DNA of 64,000 nucleotides from JBGSUZ01 sp963677505 (GCA_963677505.2 CAXXWB010000045.1:1-64000), one strand, 5' to 3'; numbered from the stretch's first letter, positions 25,504 to 33,100 are shown. A program made the numbers and translations. Notes: a model not told the origin generated them from the sequence alone.

Positions 25504-26240
25504 GTGTGAACAGAAAACCCCCGGTTCTACCGGGGGTTCCAAAGAGCTTTAGCTTTGCCCAAAAAGAATACCTCCTTTTGTTAGAATAATGGTGGTTCGC
25601 CAACCGCTATTTTCTAATAAAAGGAGGATCCGAAATTGGATAAGAACAGTTTAGCACACACAACTTGGAATTGCAAATATCACGTAGTGTTTGCACCAAA
25701 GTATAGACGACAAGCGATTTATGGAAAAATTAAGACAGATGTAGGAAAAATACTGAGGAAACTGTGTGAACAAAAGGGCGTAAAAATTCTAGAAGCGACG
25801 GCTTGTTCTGACCATGTTCATATGGTTATCGAAATACCGCCAAAGCATAGTGTTTCGAGTATTATGGGAGATCTAAAAGGAAAAAGTTCTTTGATGATAT
25901 TTGATAAGCACGCAAACTTGAAATATAAGTACGGAAATCGTCATTTTTGGTGTAGAGGTTACTATGTAGATACAGTAGGAAGAAATGAAAAAGCAATAAG
26001 AGAATATGTGAAAAATCAACTCCAAGAGGATATAGCTAATGATCAAATAAGTATCATGGAATATGTTGACCCGTTTACGGGTGAGCAAGCAGCGAAAAAG
26101 GGCAAAAAATAAAAGCTGCTTTAGCAGCAGCCAGTAAACGCAAGCGTTTGGCGAACCAAATCAATGAGCCTTAAGGCTCACGCGGGCAACATGCCCTTAT
26201 AGGGCGGAACAAACTACCCGCTAAGCGGGTAGTTTTGATT
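25504..26240 (+). mobile_element. IS200-family insertion sequence
   Basis: About 737 bp, with its borders fixed by comparison to the uninterrupted copy near 4436. The left end has a hairpin (ACCCCCGGTTCTACCGGGGGT) and the right end another (CTACCCGCTAAGCGGGTAG), as single-stranded IS200/IS605 elements do instead of inverted repeats. It carries one Y1 transposase and no tnpB. No target duplication is expected or seen. Confidence 0.88.
25636..26112 (+). CDS. tnpA: IS200-family Y1 transposase
   Basis: A 158-residue HUH transposase: HVH at 60-62 binds the metal and Tyr 124 (REYVKNQ) is the expected nucleophile. It works on single-stranded DNA, often at replication forks. The TTG start follows AAGGAGG with 8-base spacing. 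Full length for the family, so probably active. The C-terminal tail (EQAAKKGKK) is basic. Confidence 0.92.
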   Translation: MDKNSLAHTTWNCKYHVVFAPKYRRQAIYGKIKTDVGKILRKLCEQKGVKILEATACSDHVHMVIEIPPKHSVSSIMGDLKGKSSLMIFDKHANLKYKYGNRHFWCRGYYVDTVGRNEKAIREYVKNQLQEDIANDQISIMEYVDPFTGEQAAKKGKK

Positions 26241-26371
26241 TGATTACGAATGACTACGATTCTGAAGAAATTAAGTACATCAGTAGATACTATCCACCAC
26301 TAAATATAAAAATAATAATTCGTTTAGAAACGTAGAATTTAGGAAAGAGTTGAAAATGATGAGGAATAATC

Positions 26372-26596
26372 ATGAATGACATGGATAAAGATATTTTTCT
26401 TATTGGTTTCATTGTGTCTATATCTATATATTATTTATTAAGACATTTTGTAAATAGGAAAACAGAACTGAATTTGCCTATTTTACCAGAACGATTTCAT
26501 GAAGACCCACTTAAGACATTGGCACAAGCTCTACTAACTATGATAAGCATAGGTTTAGGTATGTTTATAACTATCTCTGTCGCAAAAATTATATAA
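26372..26596 (+). CDS. small two-helix membrane protein, copy 2
   Basis: Differs from the 74-residue protein at 4567-4791 by a single residue that I can see (PILPERF against PLLPERF). Its ribosome binding site GAGGAA and ATG are kept. Its upstream partner is disrupted, so translation would depend on its own signal or on transcripts leaving the IS200 element. Confidence 0.6.
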   Translation: MNDMDKDIFLIGFIVSISIYYLLRHFVNRKTELNLPILPERFHEDPLKTLAQALLTMISIGLGMFITISVAKII

Positions 26597-26645
26597 GGAC
26601 AAAAAACGTAAAAAGTTGAAATACATAATCGAGAGACCAAACTTC

Positions 26646-26764
26646 GCTTAACTCCGAACTTACGCCATTGCCTATTGTCACGTCTTTTGCGCATGCAAAA
26701 GCCCCGCCAACTTGCCGCTGCGGCGTCAAGCACGGCAATGACGTAAGTTCGTCTTTCGTTATAC
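26646..26764 (+). repeat. attC site 26
   Basis: R'' GCTTAAC, R' GTTATAC, 119 bp. Confidence 0.93.
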
Positions 26765-26907
26765 GAAAGACTTATTCGATTTACAGCATTTTAAATAAAA
26801 AAAATGCGTAATCAAAATCGAAGAAATAGTATTTATCTAGGTTGATATATCTAATTTTGATCAAGTCAAAATAGCAAGAATAATTGAGTAGTCTTTTGGA
26901 GGAATTA

Positions 26908-27246
26908 TTGAGATATATGAAAATTATTGATAAATTAAATAGAGTTTTGAAAAACTTATTCAATGATAATAATATAATTCGCACACAAGACACCTTAGTA
27001 TTCACCACTAAGGAAATAATTAATCAAGGCGCTCCAATTTTATTAGTAACCCATGATGAGGACGATGGATCATGGCAATTTCTAAGTGGGCAGGATATAT
27101 CTGAAAAAGATGCGATGATTGTTGGATTAATAGAAATTTTAAATCATGATGCGAGTTTAAAGAGCGTTTTAAATCTACCCATGGGATACTTTGCGACAAG
27201 AGGCAGAATCAGTGAAGAGTGGATATTTCAAAAGATTTGTGATTAG
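26908..27246 (+). CDS. conserved hypothetical protein
   Basis: I place the start at the TTG at 26908, 5 bases after GGAGG; an ATG at 26917 is the alternative. The 112-residue product has APILLVTHDEDDGSWQFLSG followed by an ILNHDASLKSVLNLPMGYFATR region. I recognise this pattern from widespread small proteins of unknown role, some near DUF2185, but cannot name a family with certainty. First of two genes in its cassette. Confidence 0.6.
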   Translation: MRYMKIIDKLNRVLKNLFNDNNIIRTQDTLVFTTKEIINQGAPILLVTHDEDDGSWQFLSGQDISEKDAMIVGLIEILNHDASLKSVLNLPMGYFATRGRISEEWIFQKICD

Positions 27247-27361
27247 TCAATTTTAAGTAGGCTTTGGAATTATTATTGTGACTTTGAATTGCATTAAACA
27301 GTGATATTTTTTCGTACTTATAATTTAGCTGAAGATAGAGCAAAAATGGAGGATTAGCGAA

Positions 27362-27523
27362 TTGAATATTTCCTTAATCTCTACAATATTGATTCTGATT
27401 TTGTTTTATATAATTCTAGCGAAATACTGGTGTCGATTTGCAGATTGGATTGGGAAAAGTATTGGATTAAAGAAATTAATAGAATGGATTATAAGTAGAT
27501 TTATGAGCAACGGAGAAAAATAA
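27362..27523 (+). CDS. 53-residue single-pass membrane protein
   Basis: A TTG-started frame 9 bases after GGAGG. One hydrophobic helix (residues 4-20) is followed by KYWCRFADWIGKSIGLKK and an amphipathic tail. It is clearly related to the 62-residue protein at 1869-2057. Two related copies as second genes in otherwise unrelated cassettes suggest a mobile small-protein module; the amphipathic tail could be membrane-active. Confidence 0.65.
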   Translation: MNISLISTILILILFYIILAKYWCRFADWIGKSIGLKKLIEWIISRFMSNGEK

Positions 27524-27539
27524 TGGCTCAAAGTCCTTC

Positions 27540-27658
27540 GTATAACTCCGAACTTACGTCATTGCCTATTGTCATGTCTTTTGCGCATGCAAAAGCCCCG
27601 CCAACTTGGCGTTGCGACGCCAAGCACGGCAACGACGTAAGTTCGTCTTTCGTTATGC
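27540..27658 (+). repeat. attC site 27
   Basis: R'' GTATAAC, R' GTTATGC, 119 bp. Carries the fully paired inner stem CTTGGCG/CGCCAAG also found in site 4. Confidence 0.93.
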
Positions 27659-27689
27659 GAAATCATTTATATTTCAAGGGGGAATTTAA

Positions 27690-28693
27690 TTGGAACATTC
27701 ACATAGTAACGAAGAGCTTCAAAAGATAACTGAGAAATTCAGGTATATGGTATTAGATTTTAGCTTTAATAGAGCTTATTCAGAAGAAATTAGGAAATTA
27801 ATCAAGTTTATTGTGAAAATCTTTTAACCATAAAGATATCTAATAAGCAACGAGTATTAAATTTCCTTCTTGTTAATATTTTTAATAGTTATGATACTCT
27901 ACTCTTATTAATAGATAAAAATAAATTAATTGACACTCATGTTATAGCGAGAAGAATAATAGAAATAGTGATAAAAAATGAATATTTATCCAAAACTGAG
28001 AGATACGATGATTTTTATAATGAAAGGTATCACGAGAAACAACAGCTTTTAAGAACTCTGATTAAAGGCCATAGGGCAAGAGATATTATTGAAAACCCTA
28101 TATGGAAAGAAAGACATATTATTCTTTCAGAAAATAAGAAGTTATATAGTGAATCCAAATCAAAAAAAATAAGAGTGTCAGAATTGCCAAAAATTGAACA
28201 AATGGCTAAAATAGTTGATCTAAGTTATCTTTATAGTGTATCGTATAGTTCTTGGTCAAAGTTAGTCCATTGCAATATGTCTGCTGAATCTAGTGTTCTA
28301 TATAACAATTCTGAGAATTATTATTATGATATTTATGAAACTGAAATGGATTCTGTAAGGATGGGTATTTATAGGGGGGTACTTAGTAGTGTTAATGCAA
28401 GTATTGTTCTCTTTTTAGAAAAATACATTGAAATTACAGAGTTATATAAGGACACATTTACTGAATTCAAACAAAATAATATATTAGCTTCGGTTGACTT
28501 ATATACGGGAAGAAGCAATAAATCTGATAATATAGCAGAAAAAATGGCAGAAAATTTATACGGAATTACACTTGATTCACCGATTGATGAATCTGAAGCA
28601 ATTTTGGAAACAGATATGGAAAAATTTAAACGTAGTAATGAGGAATTAGAAGATTTGATATTAAAAACCGAAGCTGAAATTTCTAGACTTTGA
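27690..28693 (+). pseudogene. DUF5677-like gene with a frameshift
   Basis: A TTG at 27690 follows AAGGGGGAA and opens a frame of 45 residues; near 27800-27820 coding moves to another frame that runs without a stop to 28693. Joined, they give about 334 residues. The helical region with RRIIEIVIKNEYL and, later, YSSWSKLVHCNMSAES resembles DUF5677, a family of unknown role; this is tentative. A single indel, real or from sequencing, explains the break. A shorter product from the GTG at 27968 (241 residues) is possible but has no clear ribosome binding site. Confidence 0.6.
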
Positions 28694-28712
28694 GATAAAT
28701 TTAAATGACTTC

Positions 28713-28831
28713 GCATAACTCCGAACTTACGTCATTGCCTATTGTCATGTCTTTTGCGCATGCAAAAGCCCCGCCAACTTGCCGCTGCGGCGTCAAGCAC
28801 GGCAACGACGTAAGTTCGTCTTTCGTTATGT
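28713..28831 (+). repeat. attC site 28
   Basis: R'' GCATAAC, R' GTTATGT, 119 bp. R'' complements GTTATGC of site 27. Confidence 0.94.
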
Positions 28832-28999
28832 GAAAGCCTCCAAGAAATATGGTTGTAAGATTATTTATCAAATATTTAATTAGAAGTAGTTAAGACAACA
28901 TTACTATCTAATTCTTTAATAAATATTTATATAGCTCATATTGTAAACGCTATTTAAAATTATTGTTGAAGATTAGGTCTTAAAATCACTGGAGGAAAA

Positions 29000-29746
29000 A
29001 TGATAAAATATACCAAAATCGGTGCGCTTTTAATTACTGCTATCCTAATAATCGGTGCAGCATTAAATATGAGCCAGAAACTATATGGAACAAATATATT
29101 AGATAAAATTTATGTATTATCGAACGAAAAAGTTGTAAAGAATGGTATTAAAGAAAGCAATTATAAAGAACAAGAGAATATTGATAAAAAAAGAAGTTTA
29201 GCTATGTCGACATTAAAGAAGGTAGTTAAAAGTGAATGTGATTTTTACAATGTAGATGATAAAGTTGACGTGAGATTGAATAAATTTGATTTTGTAAATG
29301 GTTCTAAATTGGATAAAGCACTTGCAATAAAAAATTTTTCTGTAATAGATTTAGATGGAGATGAAATACCAGAAGTTGTACTTTTTACTGATGAAATTCA
29401 ATATGAAATTTTACAATATGATGATAATAAAGTATATGGATATAATATATTTTTCAGAGAACTTATGAATATTAAAATTGATGGAACATTTAGTTTTTCT
29501 GGTGGTGCCTCTGACAGTGGGTTTGGTAGAATGATATTTTCAATAAATAATCGCAGTATTCAAAACGAAGTGTACTCAGAATCTCATAATATAGGTGATA
29601 AAAATGTAATTTCTTATTTTAAGAATCAATTAGAAATAACGGAAAGTGATTATTTTAAGTTTATTGATGAGCAGAACAAAAAAGAAGACATTAAGTGGTA
29701 TGATTTTACAGTTGAGAATATTGAGAAAGTCTTCTCAATGGAATAA
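29000..29746 (+). CDS. signal-anchored exported protein, unknown function
   Basis: A 248-residue protein with an N-terminal hydrophobic helix (about 8-26) without a lipobox, a charged linker, and a mainly beta domain containing VIDLDGDEIPEVVLF, which looks like the acidic loop of FG-GAP/VCBS-like repeats that bind calcium. ATG after TGGAGGAAAA. Probably anchored outside the cell. No close family recognised. Confidence 0.62.
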   Translation: MIKYTKIGALLITAILIIGAALNMSQKLYGTNILDKIYVLSNEKVVKNGIKESNYKEQENIDKKRSLAMSTLKKVVKSECDFYNVDDKVDVRLNKFDFVNGSKLDKALAIKNFSVIDLDGDEIPEVVLFTDEIQYEILQYDDNKVYGYNIFFRELMNIKIDGTFSFSGGASDSGFGRMIFSINNRSIQNEVYSESHNIGDKNVISYFKNQLEITESDYFKFIDEQNKKEDIKWYDFTVENIEKVFSME

Positions 29747-29810
29747 TAAAAAGATCGATTTATAATTAGATATAATAGAAAATTATTGTTGAGTTTGATT
29801 TACGGCCTTC

Positions 29811-29935
29811 ACATAACTCCGAACTTACGCCATTGCCTATTGTCATGCCTTTTGCGGTGGTACTTGCAAAAGTCCCGCCAACTTGCCGCTAGGGCGTCAA
29901 GCACGGCAACGTCGTCAGTTCGTCTTTCGTTATAC
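29811..29935 (+). repeat. attC site 29
   Basis: R'' ACATAAC, R' GTTATAC, 125 bp. R'' complements GTTATGT of site 28. Confidence 0.94.
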
Positions 29936-30103
29936 GACAGTTTTCTTTGCAAAATTTTGTTATTTGAATTACATTTTTTTGATTTAAAGAAAAATCAAAA
30001 TCTGATTAAACATGATATATACTCGTTGCAATTGCGGCAAACATAACAATAATTTCCATGCATTGGGTATAAGTAATTCTTACACACACGGCTCTCAATT
30101 TAC

Positions 30104-30147
30104 GACAGTTTAAACCCTTTTCAATACCAACTGTCATCGGTTATAAT
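30104..30147 (+). promoter_or_regulatory. operator-like inverted repeat and -10 box, TA copy 2
   Basis: Same GACAGTT...AACTGTC inverted repeat and TATAAT box at the same spacing as 6881-6924, while bases further upstream have diverged between the two copies. Confidence 0.5.
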
Positions 30148-30168
30148 AAATAGTAAGAGGTGATTTGT

Positions 30169-30342
30169 ATGACACTTGTAGAGAAATTTGTAAAAGAGTT
30201 TGAAGAATTATCAACTGACAGACAAGCGGAAGTAATAGATTTTATTGAGTTCCTCAAAGAGAAAGAGAACAAAAGAATTGAAGGATTAATGGATCTAATT
30301 ATTGATGAAAATAAGGAAGCTTTATTGGAGCTTGCCAAATGA
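30169..30342 (+). CDS. DUF2281-like antitoxin, copy 2
   Basis: Encodes the same 57 residues as 6946-7119, with the same AAGAGGTG ribosome binding site and 4-base overlap with the toxin gene. Two copies with the same antitoxin could cross-protect, so loss of one cassette would not kill the cell. Confidence 0.75.
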   Translation: MTLVEKFVKEFEELSTDRQAEVIDFIEFLKEKENKRIEGLMDLIIDENKEALLELAK

Positions 30343-30719
30343 AAAATCTAGATATCAAGCAAGTTGTAGTATTTCATGAGAAAATCATCGAAAAGACTGG
30401 TGGTAGCCACGGAGTCAAAAATTATGGCTTAGTAGAAAGCGCACTTCATAGAGGTGAGGCAAGTTTTTCAGGAGAGGATTTTTATCCAAGTTTAGAATCA
30501 AAAATATCTGCTATAACCCATAGCTTAATTAGTAATCATGGATTTGTTGACGGGAATAAAAGAATTGGTGTATCCGTAATGCTGATGCTTTTGAAAATCA
30601 ATTCACTTGAAATTCAATACAGCCAAATAGAATTGGTCAATTTAGGATTATCAGTGGCTTCAGGCGAAATGGATGAAAAGCAAATTGAATCATGGATAAA
30701 TGCAAGAAAAGTAAAGTAA
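30339..30719 (+). CDS. doc: Doc-type toxin, copy 2
   Basis: A 126-residue Doc protein with the same HGFVDGNKR core as 7116-7496. The copies differ by a few residues (for example LMLLKINS against LILLKINS, QIELVNLG against QSELVSLG), all after the catalytic motif, so this copy should be active. The nucleotide divergence shows the duplication is older than those of the 123- and 210-residue cassettes. Confidence 0.82.
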   Translation: MKNLDIKQVVVFHEKIIEKTGGSHGVKNYGLVESALHRGEASFSGEDFYPSLESKISAITHSLISNHGFVDGNKRIGVSVMLMLLKINSLEIQYSQIELVNLGLSVASGEMDEKQIESWINARKVK

Positions 30720-30741
30720 GGGGAGAAATCCTCTTTTTTTA
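30717..30741 (+). terminator. intrinsic terminator after toxin copy 2
   Basis: GGGGAGAAATCCTC hairpin followed by a T run, matching the terminator after the first toxin gene with one stem change. Confidence 0.7.
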
Positions 30742-30793
30742 TAATAAATATATGGAATATAATGCTTATTAAAACAATAAAAAGAAAACCATC

Positions 30794-30912
30794 GTATAAC
30801 TCCGAACTTACGCCATTGCCTATTGTCACGTCTTTTGCGCATGCAAAAGCCCCGCCAACTTGCCGCTGGGGCGTCAAGCACGGCAACGACGTAAGTTCGT
30901 CTTTCGTTATAC
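30794..30912 (+). repeat. attC site 30
   Basis: R'' GTATAAC, R' GTTATAC, 119 bp. Confidence 0.93.
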
Positions 30913-31031
30913 GAAAGTTCCCAGATTGTGATTGGAATAGTCAAGAAAAGTGCAGTCTATAAACTCACTAAATTAATCAAGGTGGATAATCCTATTGAAA
31001 TTGCTTGAGTTTATTTAATCGACAACAATAG

Positions 31032-31905
31032 TTATGCAGCTTGGGTCGTTACTAAACTTTTCATACGATAGGCGTACGGTGACAAACCTTGTGGGTTTGA
31101 TGTATAGATTCGCTGTTTGTTGTAATAAATCATGATGTAGCGAAAAATTACTGACTTGATCTGGTGCATTGGGAAATGTTCTGTTCCTATTCGGTAGAGT
31201 TTCTCTTTTTTCAAAGTAGCAAAGAAGCTCTCCATCCTTGCATTATCATAGCATCTACCAGTGCCACTCATACTTTGTGTGGCACCATACTGAGCCAAAG
31301 CATTTCGAAAGTCATAACTTGTATACTGACTTCCTCGATCTGAATGGAGAATCATAGCTTTTGCTCCTTGAGATTTGCATGCGTTCTCAAAGGCTTGAAT
31401 ACACAGTTCTTTACGCATGTTGTTATCCATTGATAGACCTACAATCTCGCCATTGAAACAGTCGAGAATTGGTGCTATATAAAGTTTGCCATCGGAACAC
31501 TGTACCTCAGTGATATCGGTCAACCACTTCTGATTCGGCGCTGTTGCCGTAAAGTCTCGCTGGATTATATTTTCGCTCTTCTGTGCTGCAGCATCTTCAC
31601 GGGTAATGCCATTAGGATGACGTTTCCGTTTTTAAGCATCTGATGTTTCTTCATGATTCGGTAAACTGTACTGTAGCTTACGTTCTGATCCATCTGTAAA
31701 AGTCCTAAATGAACCCGCTGAACGCCATAGTTATCGTTGTCAGGATATTGACTTAGAATAGCTTTGATATGACCCAGAAGAAGGTCTTCACGTTTAAGTC
31801 GGTCTGTACTAAAATAACCTGACTCGCTGACCCTAAGAGCTATACAAAGGTCATGAATGCTGTATTTTGAACGCCTTAGACTGATGAAAACGTATAAACG
31901 CTGGG
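31032..31905 (-). pseudogene. IS3-family OrfB remnant
   Basis: The C-terminal 163 residues are open (LHSDRGSQYTS and NARMESFFATLKKEK are kept), but a missing T near 31632 compared with copy 1 (CGTTTTTAAGC against CGCTTTTTAAGC) breaks the frame, and about 12 bases are missing near 31808. The catalytic first aspartate region is present, so the element could be mobilised only in trans. Confidence 0.8.
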
Positions 31906-31908
31906 GTT

Positions 31909-32196
31909 TTACTTCTTCCGGTCTTTTGCGAAAAAACCTAATGCATCCTTTAGAATTTCATTGGCCTTGCGGAGCTCAGCATTTTCTTTTTCAAGTTCAA
32001 GTTCGCGACGACTTCTAGGGTCTATACGCAAGTTTCCACTGCCAACATAGGCGAGCTCGCCGTAATGGGTACGTTTTTGGCGCCAGTTGGACAAGGTGTG
32101 ATAGGGAACACCAAGTTGCTTTGCAGCTGTAGCAAGTCCAATTTCATCAGAAAGTTTGACTGCTTCAATTTTAAAGGCGGTATCATAAGTTTTCAT
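31909..32196 (-). CDS. IS3-family OrfA, copy 2
   Basis: A 95-residue helix-turn-helix protein nearly identical to 22037-22324 (RRELELEKEN against RREMELEKEN). It is intact and could bind the ends of both IS copies, possibly acting as a repressor of copy 1 transposition. Confidence 0.85.
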   Translation of the reverse strand: MKTYDTAFKIEAVKLSDEIGLATAAKQLGVPYHTLSNWRQKRTHYGELAYVGSGNLRIDPRSRRELELEKENAELRKANEILKDALGFFAKDRKK

Positions 32197-32398
32197 GTCG
32201 AATCCTCACTTTCATACATATGGGTTATATTTATCATATCTTATTTAGTGAGTTTTGCGACTGCACTTTTATGATAGCATTCCAACTTTGGACTGTATAT
32301 TTACTTTTAAAGATTAGAAGAAGATCAAATTCTATGAGCCATTATGAATGTGATTAATAATACATAAATCATGCCTAGATTAAGAAAGTAGGACTAAT

Positions 32399-32903
32399 AT
32401 GAAATTAAAAAAACTAGACCAATGCAGTGAAGCTTCATACATATATTACTGTGATGCTTTTAAAGAGGCTCATGAGATGCCTTTTTCTAGCAACTTAATG
32501 AACCTAGATTATAAAACATGGATTAATGAAAGTAAAAAGTTAGAAGATAGGATGCAACTGCCAAGTGGTTATGTTCCTTCTCATACATTTTTCTTAGTGG
32601 ACGAGAGTAAACACTTGCTGGGAAATGTAAGCATTAGAACAGAATTAAATGACTATTTAAGTAAGTACGGCGGTAATATTGGATATGTGGTTTCTCCTGA
32701 AGAGAGAGGCAGAAAATATGGGAAGAAACTACTAGAACTAGCACTTGAAGAAGCAAAAAAAACTTGGGCTAAAAGAAGTACTACTAACATGTGATAAATC
32801 GAATATAGCATCTTCGAAAATAATCACGGGAAATGGCGGAACATTAGATTCAGAAGATATGGTTGAAGGTGTGGAGATTGAACGCTATTTGATTAAGTTA
32901 TAG
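32399..32903 (+). pseudogene. GNAT acetyltransferase, frameshifted in a poly-A run
   Basis: The first 132 residues contain PEERGRKYGKKLLELALEEA, a GNAT acetyl-CoA loop. At 32755-32762 a run of eight A throws the frame; with seven A the reading continues as LGLKEVLLTCDKSNIASSKII... to the stop at 32901-32903, ending RYLIKL like its relative at 35471-36002. No clear ribosome binding site is seen. It could be a pseudogene, an error, or a phase-variable tract. Confidence 0.65.
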
Positions 32904-32975
32904 AACCGAGAGGCTTAGTTGAAGGTAAAACTAGAAGAAATATAGATTTTAGAATGAGTGGTATCGAATACCGTC

Positions 32976-33100
32976 GTATAACTCCGAACTTACGCCATTG
33001 CCTATTGTCACGCCTTTTGCGGAGAACCGTGCAAAAGCCCCGCCAACTTGCCGCTGAAGCGTCAAGCACGGCAACGTGGTCAGTTCGTCTTTCGTTATGC
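32976..33100 (+). repeat. attC site 31 (last in array)
   Basis: R'' GTATAAC, R' GTTATGC, 125 bp. No further R'' box follows; this marks the 3' end of the array. Its right arm (GTGGTCAGTTCG) is the most diverged of all sites, as is common for distal cassettes. Confidence 0.92.

Larger units (their letters stand above)
25113..26374 (+). pseudogene. GIY-YIG gene copy 2, broken by an IS200-type element
   Basis: Residues from the ATG at 25113 match the protein of 4044-4574 closely up to position 25503, where an IS200-family element interrupts the gene after TTTTTTATT. The gene resumes at 26241 (TGATTACGAATGACTACG) and also lacks one A in a homopolymer later (compare AATATAAAAATAATA with AATATAAAAAATAATA), so its end is shifted. 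It is non-functional as read, though its small membrane partner downstream remains intact. Confidence 0.8.
30934..32283 (-). mobile_element. IS3-family insertion sequence, copy 2, defective
   Basis: About 1350 bp, with the same ends as copy 1 (GGAATAGTC...AAAAGTGCAGTC left; GGAATGCT...AAAAGTGCAGTC read from the right). The flanks (GATT left, AACT right) show no target duplication. The transposase gene is broken by a frameshift and a short deletion. Many scattered substitutions separate it from copy 1, so the two did not arise from one recent event. Confidence 0.85.
1..33100 (+). other. chromosomal integron cassette array (left end outside window)
   Basis: Thirty-one complete attC sites, all in one orientation, are spaced about 0.5-2.2 kb apart, and almost all genes between them read on the plus strand towards the next site. 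The sites are 119 or 125 bp, close to the length of Vibrio VCR sites, and highly alike, which is typical of sedentary chromosomal integrons. Cassette borders lie at G|TT of each R' box. The array ends at the R' box at 33094-33100. No tyrosine recombinase gene is seen; in known integrons intI and attI lie at the 5' end of the array, which here would be left of position 1. Without them this could also be an integrase-less cluster. Confidence 0.92.

Noticed and set aside
25504..26240. A group II intron or larger transposon in the GIY-YIG copy.
   Set aside because: Comparison with the intact copy gives exact borders around a single Y1 transposase and end hairpins; there is no reverse transcriptase or tnpB.
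27968..28693. A separate 241-residue gene starting at a GTG.
   Set aside because: No ribosome binding site at that GTG, and the frame is open upstream; the TTG at 27690 with a good site and one frameshift explains it better.
1186..33100. Many short open frames that read through the repeats, with recurring text such as NSELTPLPIVTSFAHAKAPPTCRCGVKHG.
   Set aside because: These are translations of attC sequence in various frames on both strands. They recur only because the sites are alike and have no ribosome binding sites.
1186..33100. Repeats taken as a CRISPR array or as dispersed REP-like elements.
   Set aside because: Spacing of 0.5-2.2 kb, genes between repeats, R''/R' boxes and border matching fit attC sites and not CRISPR; REP elements would not show the cassette pairing.
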